A DNA stretch of 34,767 bases from Bradyrhizobium yuanmingense (GTDB lineage Bacteria; Pseudomonadota; Alphaproteobacteria; Rhizobiales; Xanthobacteraceae), in the NCBI RefSeq assembly GCF_900094575.1, contig NZ_FMAE01000018.1, positions 1 to 34,767 of the forward strand, written 5' to 3'. The notes beneath the pieces were generated by a model. That model saw only the letters and a program-made list of their open reading frames with translations, was not told the DNA's origin and made no database searches. Shown here piece after piece: positions 10,039 through 17,900 of the stretch (positions are counted from its first letter, which is position 1; each line of letters starts with the position of its first letter). Made by a program: the position numbers and the translations under genes.

Positions 10039-10758
10039 TCAAGTGGCCCTTGTGCAACGTAGGCTATCGATATCCGTTCCCCGCCGACGATCGGACCTTC
10101 GCTGCGTCACACTCGAATCCAGATCGCGAAACAGGCTGTAATTCCGTCGGATCCATTGATGCAGCTCGGTGGACCAGTCCTTCTCGTTGCGCAGATATCC
10201 AGTGAAGGAAAAGCTAAGCCGGTCTATATATCGTTTGAGGAACAGCGGAAGTGCGGGAATCCGAATCACCCGCTCGTGATCCATCGCTTCCGGTAATTCG
10301 CCGCGCAGCACGAATTCATTGTGGACGGTGACCAGCGACGCCGGCGGAATTCGCCGCCGCAGCATTTCATAAGCGCGAAAGGAGATGCGGTCTGCGCCCG
10401 CGACGAAGAGGATGATAGGGGCGACATAGCAGCGCGCCGTCTCCTTCATGAAGCCTATCTCCTCGCACATCTTGAAGAATTCGTCGAAGGCGTGAAAGCC
10501 GAGGTCAATTACCTTGGGTACCCGATCGTGGATGATCAGAGGGTCCATCAGCTGCATCTTGCCGTAAGTGTCGATCACATCCGCGGTCTCCGTGATGTTG
10601 GGGAGGTAGTCGAGCAATGACGGCTCTTTCAAGTTCACATCGAACGATAGCGTTGCGCCGTTTTTCAGCAGCAAGAACTCGCTCATAGCCCGAGCGATGA
10701 GGGTTTTACCGACCTGCGGGCTAGGAGAGCAGATGATGTAGATGGGGGTCGCTAACAT
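10039..10758 (-). CDS. ParA/MinD-like P-loop ATPase (second of a pair)
   Basis: The 239-aa product opens with a P-loop, IYIICSPSPQVGKTLIARAM, giving a Walker A of the form SPxxxVGKT rather than the classical KGGVGKT. FDVN follows at about residue 40, in the position of the ParA switch region, and VIDLGF near residue 83 resembles Walker B. It shares an order of motifs with the gene upstream (FD, TE..D, VID, IGF, then N.FVLRG), so the two appear to be divergent paralogues. The stop of the neighbour is 59 bp away and both read the same way, suggesting an operon. The C-terminal 30 residues are basic and low in pattern, possibly frame-extended. The function is unknown; membrane or polar positioning is only inference. 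Confidence 0.75.
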   Translation of the reverse strand: MLATPIYIICSPSPQVGKTLIARAMSEFLLLKNGATLSFDVNLKEPSLLDYLPNITETADVIDTYGKMQLMDPLIIHDRVPKVIDLGFHAFDEFFKMCEEIGFMKETARCYVAPIILFVAGADRISFRAYEMLRRRIPPASLVTVHNEFVLRGELPEAMDHERVIRIPALPLFLKRYIDRLSFSFTGYLRNEKDWSTELHQWIRRNYSLFRDLDSSVTQRRSDRRRGTDIDSLRCTRAT

Positions 10759-10817
10759 AGCCAGCAGATCAATTTCGTTCCGTACGTAGGCCCGACCGGA
10801 GCTCGCCGGATATGCCG

Positions 10818-11567
10818 CTACTTTTCGCCGGCCCGGGTGGCGGACTTGGCCCCCGCCAATTCCGTCAAGTTGATGCGATCGAATTCGCTCCAGACATTTG
10901 CCAGCCAGTGCCGGACATAGCCGCGCAGGACGAAGGAGTTGTTCGCAGGTTCATCGTTCCGTCCCTTGTTTGCCACGAAGTCTATGAATGGGATGGATGC
11001 GACTTCCACCTGCTCATAGGCCATCTCGTTGAGCTTCGGTATGGTCAGCTCAGTCGCATGTTTGATGCGGTGAAAATAGGAATTATAAGTCGCTTGATCC
11101 CACTGGAAGAATTGAGTGTCGTTGATGAAGTTCTTGACGAGGTAGTACTTTGCGCCGCTCATGAAAGTCGCGGTTTCCGCGATCTCGTCTAGCGAAGCGA
11201 TGGATGATCCCAGGATGTGGAACACGGCGAATGTGATCTGGCCAGACCGTGCCGAGTCCAAAAAGCCGATGTCGCGCAAGGAAGCTAACGCAGAAGACAG
11301 TAGTCCTGCGCGAGCATCGATGACAGTGACGGATAGCCCTGAGTTCAAGGTATCGAAGATCTTCATCTGGTCCGCCGTCGTGGTCATGTCGACGATCTCA
11401 GTGATCTCGGGATAAAAGCGCTTCAGCGTTCCGCGGGGCGACTCTGTGTCGAATGCGCGTGTTTGCACGTTGTTGACGCTGAAGTAGTCCAGTAGCGTTC
11501 GTGATACGGTCGTCTTGCCGACTCCTCCCTTGTCCGCGCCGACCACAATTACAACTGGCTTCACCAT
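10818..11567 (-). CDS. ParA/MinD-like ATPase with deviant Walker A
   Basis: From ATG 11567 (MVKPVVIVVGADKGGVGKTT) the product is 249 aa. AGGAGA 8-9 nt upstream supports this start over longer options up to 11690. The deviant Walker A (KGGVGKTT) is the hallmark of the ParA/MinD/BcsQ family of dimerising ATPases, followed by FDTESPRGTLKRF (switch I region) and VTVIDARAG (Walker B). The C-terminal half is rich in aromatic residues (FFQWDQATYNSYFHRIKH) and ends NNSFVLRGYVRHWLANVW. There is no ParB gene, parS-like site or replication gene nearby, so plasmid partition is unlikely. It is the probable first gene of a two-gene unit with the ATPase downstream. Confidence 0.85.
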   Translation of the reverse strand: MVKPVVIVVGADKGGVGKTTVSRTLLDYFSVNNVQTRAFDTESPRGTLKRFYPEITEIVDMTTTADQMKIFDTLNSGLSVTVIDARAGLLSSALASLRDIGFLDSARSGQITFAVFHILGSSIASLDEIAETATFMSGAKYYLVKNFINDTQFFQWDQATYNSYFHRIKHATELTIPKLNEMAYEQVEVASIPFIDFVANKGRNDEPANNSFVLRGYVRHWLANVWSEFDRINLTELAGAKSATRAGEK

Positions 11568-12067
11568 AGAAACATCTCCTGAGACACTCGCCATTGCCGC
11601 GCGCAAGGTGCGCAATCGGCGCGTCTCTGCTTTGGGCGCGATCATGGCAGAAAGAAGGGGCAATGAACCTTCGATGCTGGAGCTCTGCAACTGATAAACG
11701 TTTTCAACATTAAGCGAGTGACGTGGTCCGATGATGCAGGCCTGAGAATGGAAGTAATCACTTGTATTGGTGATCTACGTGAGGTTTGTGGGCAGCTGGA
11801 ATGCGCGGGCCAAGAATCAACTGTCCGCCTGTGGTGATCGTTGTGATGCCATAGGTTATCTATGGATGCCGTCGCTGCCGCTATCTACTTTTCATGAAGC
11901 GACGGAAACTAACGTAGCGTCAGATTGCGAGCTCGGGATGCGACGCGGTGCGACTATGGCTTGGCAGACCACAAAGCCCTGCTGGATTAGATGGTCGTCT
12001 CTTCGGCGGAGAGAGAAGCGGCTGGTAAATTCCTGAAAGATGACCCTGAACGACCGAGCTCTCACTC
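11568..12067. other. Intergenic stretch upstream of the ATPase pair
   Basis: About 500 bases precede the ATPase gene on the minus strand. I see no convincing gene and no tts box. The promoter of the pair should lie here. Confidence 0.4.
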
Positions 12068-12733
12068 TCACTCTGGTGATGAATGTCGGGATATGCGAAG
12101 GCTGAAGCGCGTTGGTGACGCAATAGCAACCATGCATCGCTCTGCGGCGAGATTATCGGGCCACGGAGAACAAGATCGAATCCGGAGCGGGGCGCCGGCG
12201 GACGGCCAGCATCGGTGGGGAAGCGATATCGGGCGTCCGAAAGAAGCGCGCGTCTGGTGGCCGGCACGGCGATCTTTGTCTTGGACACAGAGTTCGCCGA
12301 GCGACGTCCTATGGATCGAGAAGGACTTATTGGAATGAACGGTAGCCATGGCGGTGCGTACTCTCGGTGGCCGCTTCCTTGAAGCGGCAGACAGTGTACG
12401 CTCCGGTTTTAGAGCGCCCACTTTGATTACCCTGAAGATCCAACCCGGATTGTCGCCTTGTTTAAACGCGTTTGCGCAAAAAGCGGCCTCGAGAGTCACG
12501 ACGGGTGTGCGATGATCCGGGATCACGACGACCTGCAGGCCGTTCCGCAGCGTGAAGTTTGGTGGTCGATCTGATTTGACCGTGCCGGCAGAGACGCTAG
12601 CCTCGTCAGGAAGGTGTAAGTCGGTGCCATTCTCCGTTGTGCGCTCGACCGCCGGGGCGGTGCGCGTCCTCGACTCCGAGGCTTCAGCGGCGGTGCCTGC
12701 CGCCTTGCCGGTGACCGAAAGCCGGTTCTTCAT
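12068..12733 (-). pseudogene. M16 peptidase N-terminal fragment
   Basis: From ATG 12733 (MKNRLSVTGKAAGTAAEASE, with AAAGG upstream) a Ser/Thr/Glu-rich leader of about 55 residues runs into FTLRNGLQVVVIPDHRTPVV, the conserved first strand of M16 (insulinase/PqqL-type) zinc peptidases. Homology stops at about residue 80, before the HxxEH zinc site, and the remaining frame (Arg/Ser-rich) is not M16-like. The metal site is therefore absent and the gene is a remnant. The leader could be a secretion signal, but no tts box is visible. Confidence 0.55.
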
Positions 12734-12977
12734 GGCATCGCCTTTCGCTCCATAGTTGTCATTATGGTAGAAGATCCGACACGGCACGGAGCCGTGTCTC
12801 GTCTTGGCAAACAGTGGAGCGAAAACCGGACCAATCGCCGGCCTCGCGTACGCAACGGCACACAGCGCGTTGCGCACAACGCGTCAGGAGAACTTCGCCC
12901 AATGGAGACTTCAGGTCAATCGAGCGCGATATGACGCCGGCACAACACCCGGCAGGCTCGCCCTCACACATCTCGCT

Positions 12978-13166
12978 CTAGAAGATGAGTAGCTTGACAA
13001 TATTTCTCATGGACGCGAGCTGGAAGTCGGCGAGCAGCTCCTCGGAGTACACTGCGCCGAAGTAGTCCAGGACGAAGGTGCCAGAATAGCGTAGATTATC
13101 GGTCGCGCGGATCAGGTTATCCAGTGCGAGCCTGACCTCACCAAAGTTGATCTGGCCAATCGCTCT
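12978..13166 (-). pseudogene. C-terminal remnant of an unidentified protein
   Basis: Sixty-two codons from an upstream stop to TAG at 12978-12980 read smoothly and protein-like: FGEVRLALDNLIRATDNLRY, then TFVLDYFGAVYSEELLADF and MRNIVKLLIF. There is no start codon near the beginning, so this is probably the tail of a truncated gene. I do not recognise the family. Confidence 0.4.
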
Positions 13167-13186
13167 TCATGTGGTGCGTGTACGCT

Positions 13187-14113
13187 CTACATAAAGTCAT
13201 AGTCATCATCATACGGATCGTTCGCGGGCTTTGCCATACTTTCGGTACACGTGGCATTGCTGCTATTGTCTTCAGTCGCGGCAAGATACAAAGGCGGTTT
13301 ACCCGCTCGCTGCCATTTGCCTTCTTTGTTCTTCCATTTGTCTTCGTGCTTGGTGGGATCGAGCACCATCATCGAGTCGCTTACCTCAAGAAAGCCCAAC
13401 GCTGCTGCGCGGGCTTTCGCTTCCGGATTGGAAGAGTGGGAGAGAACAAGCGGTTTGTTACCATCGATCTGGAGCTGATGTTCAAGCAAGATATCGCCCG
13501 CGTTATCGACGAGCGGATGAGTAACCCTGAAAGCTGTCGTTGAGGTGATTTGATCTCGCCCAGGAAATTGTTTGCGCCAATCATCGTTGCCCTTGAACAG
13601 CTCACTCATGCGACCTCCGGGTTCCGTTCTCAGAAGCCCGACGCTCTTATTCGCGAGCTGATAGCTGAAAAATCGCGCTTTCTCCGAAATAGACTTGGTG
13701 CCGAAGCGAAACGCGGTGTCCGCTGTGCGTTGAGCCTTTTGAGACACCCAGCGAGAGTATCTCTGCGGATTAGCAGCAATATCCTCTATGTCTGCTCCAT
13801 AAAAGTCCACCAGCTTCCTCTCGAATGAAGATCTTGAGATTTCAACGACCGGCGGCTCTTCAACCAGCGCGTATGGCGGAACTGGCGGCGAACTTGCATC
13901 AGGAGAGGAGATCGATGGCGCCAAATTCAGACTAGAGAATACATCCGAGAACCTTTGGCGATCCGTGTAGGAGGAAGAGTCATCGGTCGCGCTCGTTCTC
14001 ATTTCATCGGGCTCGGAAGCACGTTCGCTACTAGATAGATTGATGATGTGATGAAACATAACACTTTCTATTTGTATCGACGGGGGCTGCGCTGGTTGAG
14101 GTTCCGCGTTCAT
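13187..14113 (-). CDS. nopP: NopP-like type III effector
   Basis: This gene encodes about 308 aa from ATG 14113, or 290 aa from ATG 14059. The N-terminal 100 residues are Ser/Pro/Glu-rich and unstructured-looking, typical of secretion-signal regions. A denser domain follows (FERKLVDFYGADIEDIAANP, YSRWVSQKAQRTADTAFRFG, then GRDQITSTTAFRVTHPL), with an acidic end, DPYDDDYDFM. The order and composition match my memory of NopP, the rhizobial effector phosphorylated in plant cells and, in soybean strains, perceived through Rj2. A tts-like element overlaps the first codons of the longest frame (14107-14142), so the true start is unsettled. It lies in the same direction as the rhcV cluster. Assignment as NopP is moderate. 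Confidence 0.6.
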   Translation of the reverse strand: MNAEPQPAQPPSIQIESVMFHHIINLSSSERASEPDEMRTSATDDSSSYTDRQRFSDVFSSLNLAPSISSPDASSPPVPPYALVEEPPVVEISRSSFERKLVDFYGADIEDIAANPQRYSRWVSQKAQRTADTAFRFGTKSISEKARFFSYQLANKSVGLLRTEPGGRMSELFKGNDDWRKQFPGRDQITSTTAFRVTHPLVDNAGDILLEHQLQIDGNKPLVLSHSSNPEAKARAAALGFLEVSDSMMVLDPTKHEDKWKNKEGKWQRAGKPPLYLAATEDNSSNATCTESMAKPANDPYDDDYDFM

Positions 14114-14142
14114 AGTAAGCCCAGCTGTCGGCAAGCTGAGCA
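14107..14142 (-). promoter_or_regulatory. Degenerate tts box candidate before nopP
   Basis: On the minus strand the element reads TGCTCAGCTTGCCGACAGCT, matching 16 of 20 positions of the core seen at the other boxes (TCGTCAGCTTTTCGAAAGCT). It would direct transcription into nopP, but it lies inside the longest nopP frame, which would require the start at 14059 or further in. Confidence 0.4.
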
Positions 14143-14178
14143 TCACTTCGCTATTCCGCCCCGCTCTTTATCGCCACG

Positions 14179-14769
14179 CTATCTTGAACGAGCCAATGCG
14201 TGCCGGCCGCCCGCCTGCGGTGCTGGGCTGGCATCGCCGGCCTCCGTCTTGCGTTCAAGGGCGAGGGACAGTCCGAAATTGTTGCGCAGCATCGGGTTTG
14301 CGGGTTCCGCTGCGAGAGCTTGGCGGTATAGTTCTTGGGCCTCCTGATGGCGGCCCTCGTGATCGAGAACAACCGCTTTGGCATTCAATGCGCGCAGGTC
14401 GCCAGGGGCTGCCAATAATACGCCGTCGAGCACCTCGAGCGCATCATTCGGACGGTTGCCTGCCAGCAGGGCTCGCGCAAGAGGAATCGCCGCATCGATG
14501 TTGTTCGGCTGTTGCTTCAATGCATCACGCAGAGCTCCTTCATCAGGATCTTGGCCGAGCGCGTGCGAAATGCGCTCGCGCACCGCAGGGTCGATCTCTT
14601 CGCTGTGTGCGAGGTCAGATGTGGACGTCTGCTGTGGTGAAAGGCTATGCTTATCTGGGGCAGCGCAGCCAGCGAGCAGCACAGTAGCCAGCATCGCAAG
14701 CAGAGCCGGCCGCGGCCCTGGACTGGCGGAGCACAAATACCGGCGGCACCTGATTCTATTTGATCTCAT
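14179..14769 (-). CDS. TPR-repeat lipoprotein downstream of rhcV
   Basis: The 196-aa product has a lipoprotein signal ending LATVLLAGC, with the lipidated Cys at about residue 34. At least two TPR units follow (IDAAIPLARALLAGNRPNDA and DLRALNAKAVVLDHEGRHQE), with a third beginning NPMLRNNFGLSLALERKTEA. The sequence then turns into low-complexity Ala/Gly/Arg and stops, so the third repeat and whatever followed look truncated or frameshifted. It resembles TadD-like assembly lipoproteins. The gene begins 30 bp after rhcV. An outer-membrane assembly or pilotin role for the secretin is an inference from position and lipid anchor. Confidence 0.7.
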   Translation of the reverse strand: MRSNRIRCRRYLCSASPGPRPALLAMLATVLLAGCAAPDKHSLSPQQTSTSDLAHSEEIDPAVRERISHALGQDPDEGALRDALKQQPNNIDAAIPLARALLAGNRPNDALEVLDGVLLAAPGDLRALNAKAVVLDHEGRHQEAQELYRQALAAEPANPMLRNNFGLSLALERKTEAGDASPAPQAGGRHALARSR

Positions 14770-14799
14770 AGGTTAGTCACGAGGAAGCGCTGCCCATTC

Positions 14800-16890
14800 T
14801 TAGTTTGCAGCTGTGAGAAGCGAGGAAGGCGCCTTGGGAAGCTTGACGGATCCAATCGGTTGGACCGTGAAGTCGGCGGCGAGATCTTGATACGATAGAA
14901 CAGGCAGGTCGATCCCGTTGCGCGTGAGAAAACCGCGTACGAAACGCCGGATATCCATCGACCCAAGGACGACAGGCTGGCTCTTACTTTGCGCGATGGT
15001 CGCATGGATCTGACGAAATTGTGCAAGCAGCTTTTCGCTCTGCCATTCATCCAAAACGAGGTATGGGCCGACGGCCGTTTCCCGTACTGCGCCGCGGATG
15101 ATTTCCTCGCTCTCACGCTCGATGATAAAGGCGACCACGACGCGATGGGCGTTCGCATACCGAAAGCAGATTTGCCGCTTTAAGGTAGCACGAACGTATT
15201 CGGTGAGCAGGACGGCGTTTTGCTCGCGTTCGCTCCATTCTGCCAATGCCTCCAGGAGCAAGCGGGTATTGCGGATTGGAATGCCTTCATCGAGCAATCG
15301 GCGCAGGACCTCGGCGATCCGGGGGACGGTGGCCGTACGCAGCACCTCCTTCACCAGGTCAGGATATTCCTGCTCCATCCGGGCGAGCAATTGGCGGGTT
15401 TCCTGGATACCCACCAGGCGCTGTGCATAGCGTGTCAATGTGGAATGGAGACGTAAGGCAAGAACTTCGCTCAGCCGATGATATCCGATTCCGGCGGCCT
15501 TGAGGGCCGCTGCATGCCGTTCTTCGATCCAGACCCGATTCGTTTCCGGGTCTTGCTGAAAGGGGATGCCGCTCAACTCGATGTTGGCCACATCGTCGTT
15601 GAGCGCCAGGTGCCCGGGATTGATCACATCGCGCTCAACTGGCACACTATCGACATCCACCCTGAATTGCGACGAGGACAAGCTCTCGCCGATCTGGGCC
15701 GGGATGCGCGGAATGGTGATGCCAAGGTCCGCCGAGACGAGCCTTGAAACACGCGAAATGCTCTCTTCCAGCTCGTCTTTGTCGATCGAATCCGTCAGGT
15801 TCGGTGCAAGGAACAACGCGATCGGAAGTGCTTCCGCATGCACCGGCTGCTTCTGGGCCGCTGCGGGTGCCGGCGCCGAAGCAGCGACGCTAGCTCCTAT
15901 TTTAGCGGCAGGCTTGTCGCCTTTGCCGACCTTGACGAAGCTTGCCGCAGCGAACAGGACGGCCAGCACGAAAAACGGGGGCAAAGGAAAGCCGGGAACG
16001 AGCCCCATGAATACCAAGACGCAGGCGGCTAGCCTAAGCGCCTGCGTACTTGCGGTAAGTTGGTGAACGATATCGGCGCCGAGTTTGAGCTTGGAGGGCC
16101 CGTTGACGCGCGTGACAATGGTCGCAGCGGTAATTGACAGCAGCAACGCCGGAATCTGCGAAATGAGCGCATCACCGATCGTCAAAAGCGTATATTGATG
16201 CAGCGCGTCATCGAGCGACATACCTTTTGAGAGCAGACCGATGCTGATTCCGCCCAGCATATTGATGCAGATCACGATTAGCCCGGCGATCGCGTCTCCC
16301 TTAACGAACTTCATGGCACCATCCATCGCGCCATGAAGTTGACTCTCTTGCTCCAAGGCGGCACGTCGGCGACGTGCTTCGTGCTGATCGATGTGGCTGT
16401 TGCGCAGTTCCGCATCGATCGCCATCTGTTTGCCTGGTAGCGCGTCAAGGGTGAAGCGCGCAGACACCTCTGCGACGCGTTCGGCACCCTTGGCAAGAAC
16501 CATGAATTGCACCATGGTCACGATCAAGAATATGACGATTCCGACCGCGATATTCCCTGAAATGACGAAGTCGCCGAATGTGTGAATGATGCTGCCGGCG
16601 TCGCCCTCGGCAAGGATCAGCCGCGTTGTTGCTATCGTTAGCGCCAGTCGGAATACGGTGGAGATCAGGATGACGCCCGGTAAGGACGAAAAATCAAGCG
16701 GTGTGGTGAGATAGAGGGCAACCATCAGCAGCAATATGGCAAACCCAAGATTGAAGCCGATCAGCATGTCGATCACGATGATTGGGATTGGCATGATCAT
16801 CATGCCGATCGCCAGAAGCAGCATCAAGGCAACCATGAAATCCGGGTGGGCCGGAGCGCGCACGATGAAGTCACGCAAGACGTTGGCCAT
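14800..16890 (-). CDS. rhcV: Type III export gate protein RhcV (SctV)
   Basis: The 696-aa protein belongs to the FlhA/SctV family (FHIPEP), forming the nonameric export gate and chaperone-substrate docking ring at the inner membrane. The N-terminal half to about residue 330 holds multiple membrane helices (FMVALMLLLAIGMMIMPIPI, GFNLGFAILLLMVALYL). The conserved cytoplasmic loop reads FTLDALPGKQMAIDAELRN. The C-terminal half, from about 355, is soluble, and a basic Ala/Pro-rich linker joins them. The length equals the family norm and the frame is intact. ATG 16890 follows the y4yS-like gene by 9 bp with AGGGA upstream, so it is co-transcribed. Confidence 0.97.
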   Translation of the reverse strand: MANVLRDFIVRAPAHPDFMVALMLLLAIGMMIMPIPIIVIDMLIGFNLGFAILLLMVALYLTTPLDFSSLPGVILISTVFRLALTIATTRLILAEGDAGSIIHTFGDFVISGNIAVGIVIFLIVTMVQFMVLAKGAERVAEVSARFTLDALPGKQMAIDAELRNSHIDQHEARRRRAALEQESQLHGAMDGAMKFVKGDAIAGLIVICINMLGGISIGLLSKGMSLDDALHQYTLLTIGDALISQIPALLLSITAATIVTRVNGPSKLKLGADIVHQLTASTQALRLAACVLVFMGLVPGFPLPPFFVLAVLFAAASFVKVGKGDKPAAKIGASVAASAPAPAAAQKQPVHAEALPIALFLAPNLTDSIDKDELEESISRVSRLVSADLGITIPRIPAQIGESLSSSQFRVDVDSVPVERDVINPGHLALNDDVANIELSGIPFQQDPETNRVWIEERHAAALKAAGIGYHRLSEVLALRLHSTLTRYAQRLVGIQETRQLLARMEQEYPDLVKEVLRTATVPRIAEVLRRLLDEGIPIRNTRLLLEALAEWSEREQNAVLLTEYVRATLKRQICFRYANAHRVVVAFIIERESEEIIRGAVRETAVGPYLVLDEWQSEKLLAQFRQIHATIAQSKSQPVVLGSMDIRRFVRGFLTRNGIDLPVLSYQDLAADFTVQPIGSVKLPKAPSSLLTAAN

Positions 16891-16899
16891 GATAGATCC

Positions 16900-17328
16900 C
16901 TATTGCTTTTTGATGAGGGCCCTGCCCGCGCGCAGTGACACATAGCGCTGGAAGACCTCGCGAGCCTCGGGCATGCGGCCAGCGTGACGCAGGGCGTGGC
17001 TGCGCAACAGGGTCATCGGTATGCGGGAAGAGGGTTGCGTATCGAGTGCGTCCAGCCGGTCCAACACGTGGAGTGCTTCGTCGCCAAGGCCCTCGGAGAT
17101 TAGCGTGTAAGCTAGGATGCGGAGTAAACCGACGTCGTTGGAATGCTCGCGAGCTGCAATTCGCAACAGAGCCAGACTCTGTGCGCTCTGCCCGCACGCG
17201 AGATGTACATACGAGAGCGCACAAAGCAGGTCGCGCTCCGGCCCGGAGATCGACAGAATATCGCCGGATTTGGAGACTTCTGGCTCCAGGGGAGCGGGCA
17301 CATGCTGCAATCCATCAGGATCGGCCAT
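16900..17328 (-). CDS. Y4yS-like TPR protein of the type III cluster
   Basis: From ATG 17328, two bases after the preceding stop and behind AAGGG, the product is 142 aa; a longer frame to 17409 overlaps the previous gene and is less likely. The core is helical and TPR-like: CALSYVHLACGQSAQSLALL, RILAYTLISEGLGDEALHVL and LRSHALRHAGRMPEAREVFQ. It corresponds in position and size to y4yS of Rhizobium NGR234, next to rhcV. TPR proteins in these clusters are often chaperones or sorting components (SctY/LcrH-like), but the client is unknown. Confidence 0.8.
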   Translation of the reverse strand: MADPDGLQHVPAPLEPEVSKSGDILSISGPERDLLCALSYVHLACGQSAQSLALLRIAAREHSNDVGLLRILAYTLISEGLGDEALHVLDRLDALDTQPSSRIPMTLLRSHALRHAGRMPEAREVFQRYVSLRAGRALIKKQ

Positions 17329-17330
17329 GG

Positions 17331-17867
17331 CTAGCCCTTGATTAAGCTGTTTTGATTTTGCCGGAGCATTAATAGCCGCTGTAGTTCCTGCTGCAGGATT
17401 GCCAAACATTCTCGCGCCGTTTTGTCATTCGGCGTCGCCTCCAACGTTCGCGTCAAGCGCTCCAGAAGAACACCATGCTTGTCGGCGCGCAGTACGTCCG
17501 GATGACGGAGGCGTGGAACGACGAAGGAGAGTAGTCCGCGGGACAGATTGGGACCATAGAGCGAAGCCAATACCGCGCGCGGATCTAGCTCATTTGCCCC
17601 TGCTTCGCTTTCGAATAGAGTGACGCGCTGGATGGCGCCGACGGAGTTGACCTCGAGCGCCGCTTCGCTCGCACCATCAATTGGCAGATCATGCGTAACC
17701 GCATCCCGCCACGACGCGCGCTTCGTGCCGCTATCCGCATGGACGCCTCCGACTTCGAGTTTATCACCTCGCGAGGGAGGCGAGCCGATGACCGGTGCGT
17801 GCTGGCCCGCATCTAATCCCTGCGATGAGGTGCCGGGCCCTACAGAGTGCTGGGGCAGCCTAGCCAT
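17331..17867 (-). CDS. Conserved-position type III cluster protein of unknown role
   Basis: This 178-aa protein has a variable, Gly/Ser/Pro-rich first half and an ordered second half (ASLYGPNLSRGLLSFVVPRL, ERLTRTLEATPNDKTARECL, then a leucine/glutamine-rich helix ending LMLRQNQNSLIKG). AAGGAGA lies 6 nt before ATG 17867. It sits between sctD and the y4yS-like gene with almost no spacing, so it is part of the operon. The disordered N-terminus could suit a needle-length regulator or a chaperone-bound secreted protein, but I cannot assign a family. Confidence 0.75.
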   Translation of the reverse strand: MARLPQHSVGPGTSSQGLDAGQHAPVIGSPPSRGDKLEVGGVHADSGTKRASWRDAVTHDLPIDGASEAALEVNSVGAIQRVTLFESEAGANELDPRAVLASLYGPNLSRGLLSFVVPRLRHPDVLRADKHGVLLERLTRTLEATPNDKTARECLAILQQELQRLLMLRQNQNSLIKG

Positions 17868-17900
17868 CGCCTTCTCCTTCTTTCTTGCAGGGTAGAGACT

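Noticed and set aside
15566..16066. 166-codon plus-strand frame
   Set aside because: It is antisense to rhcV and low in complexity.
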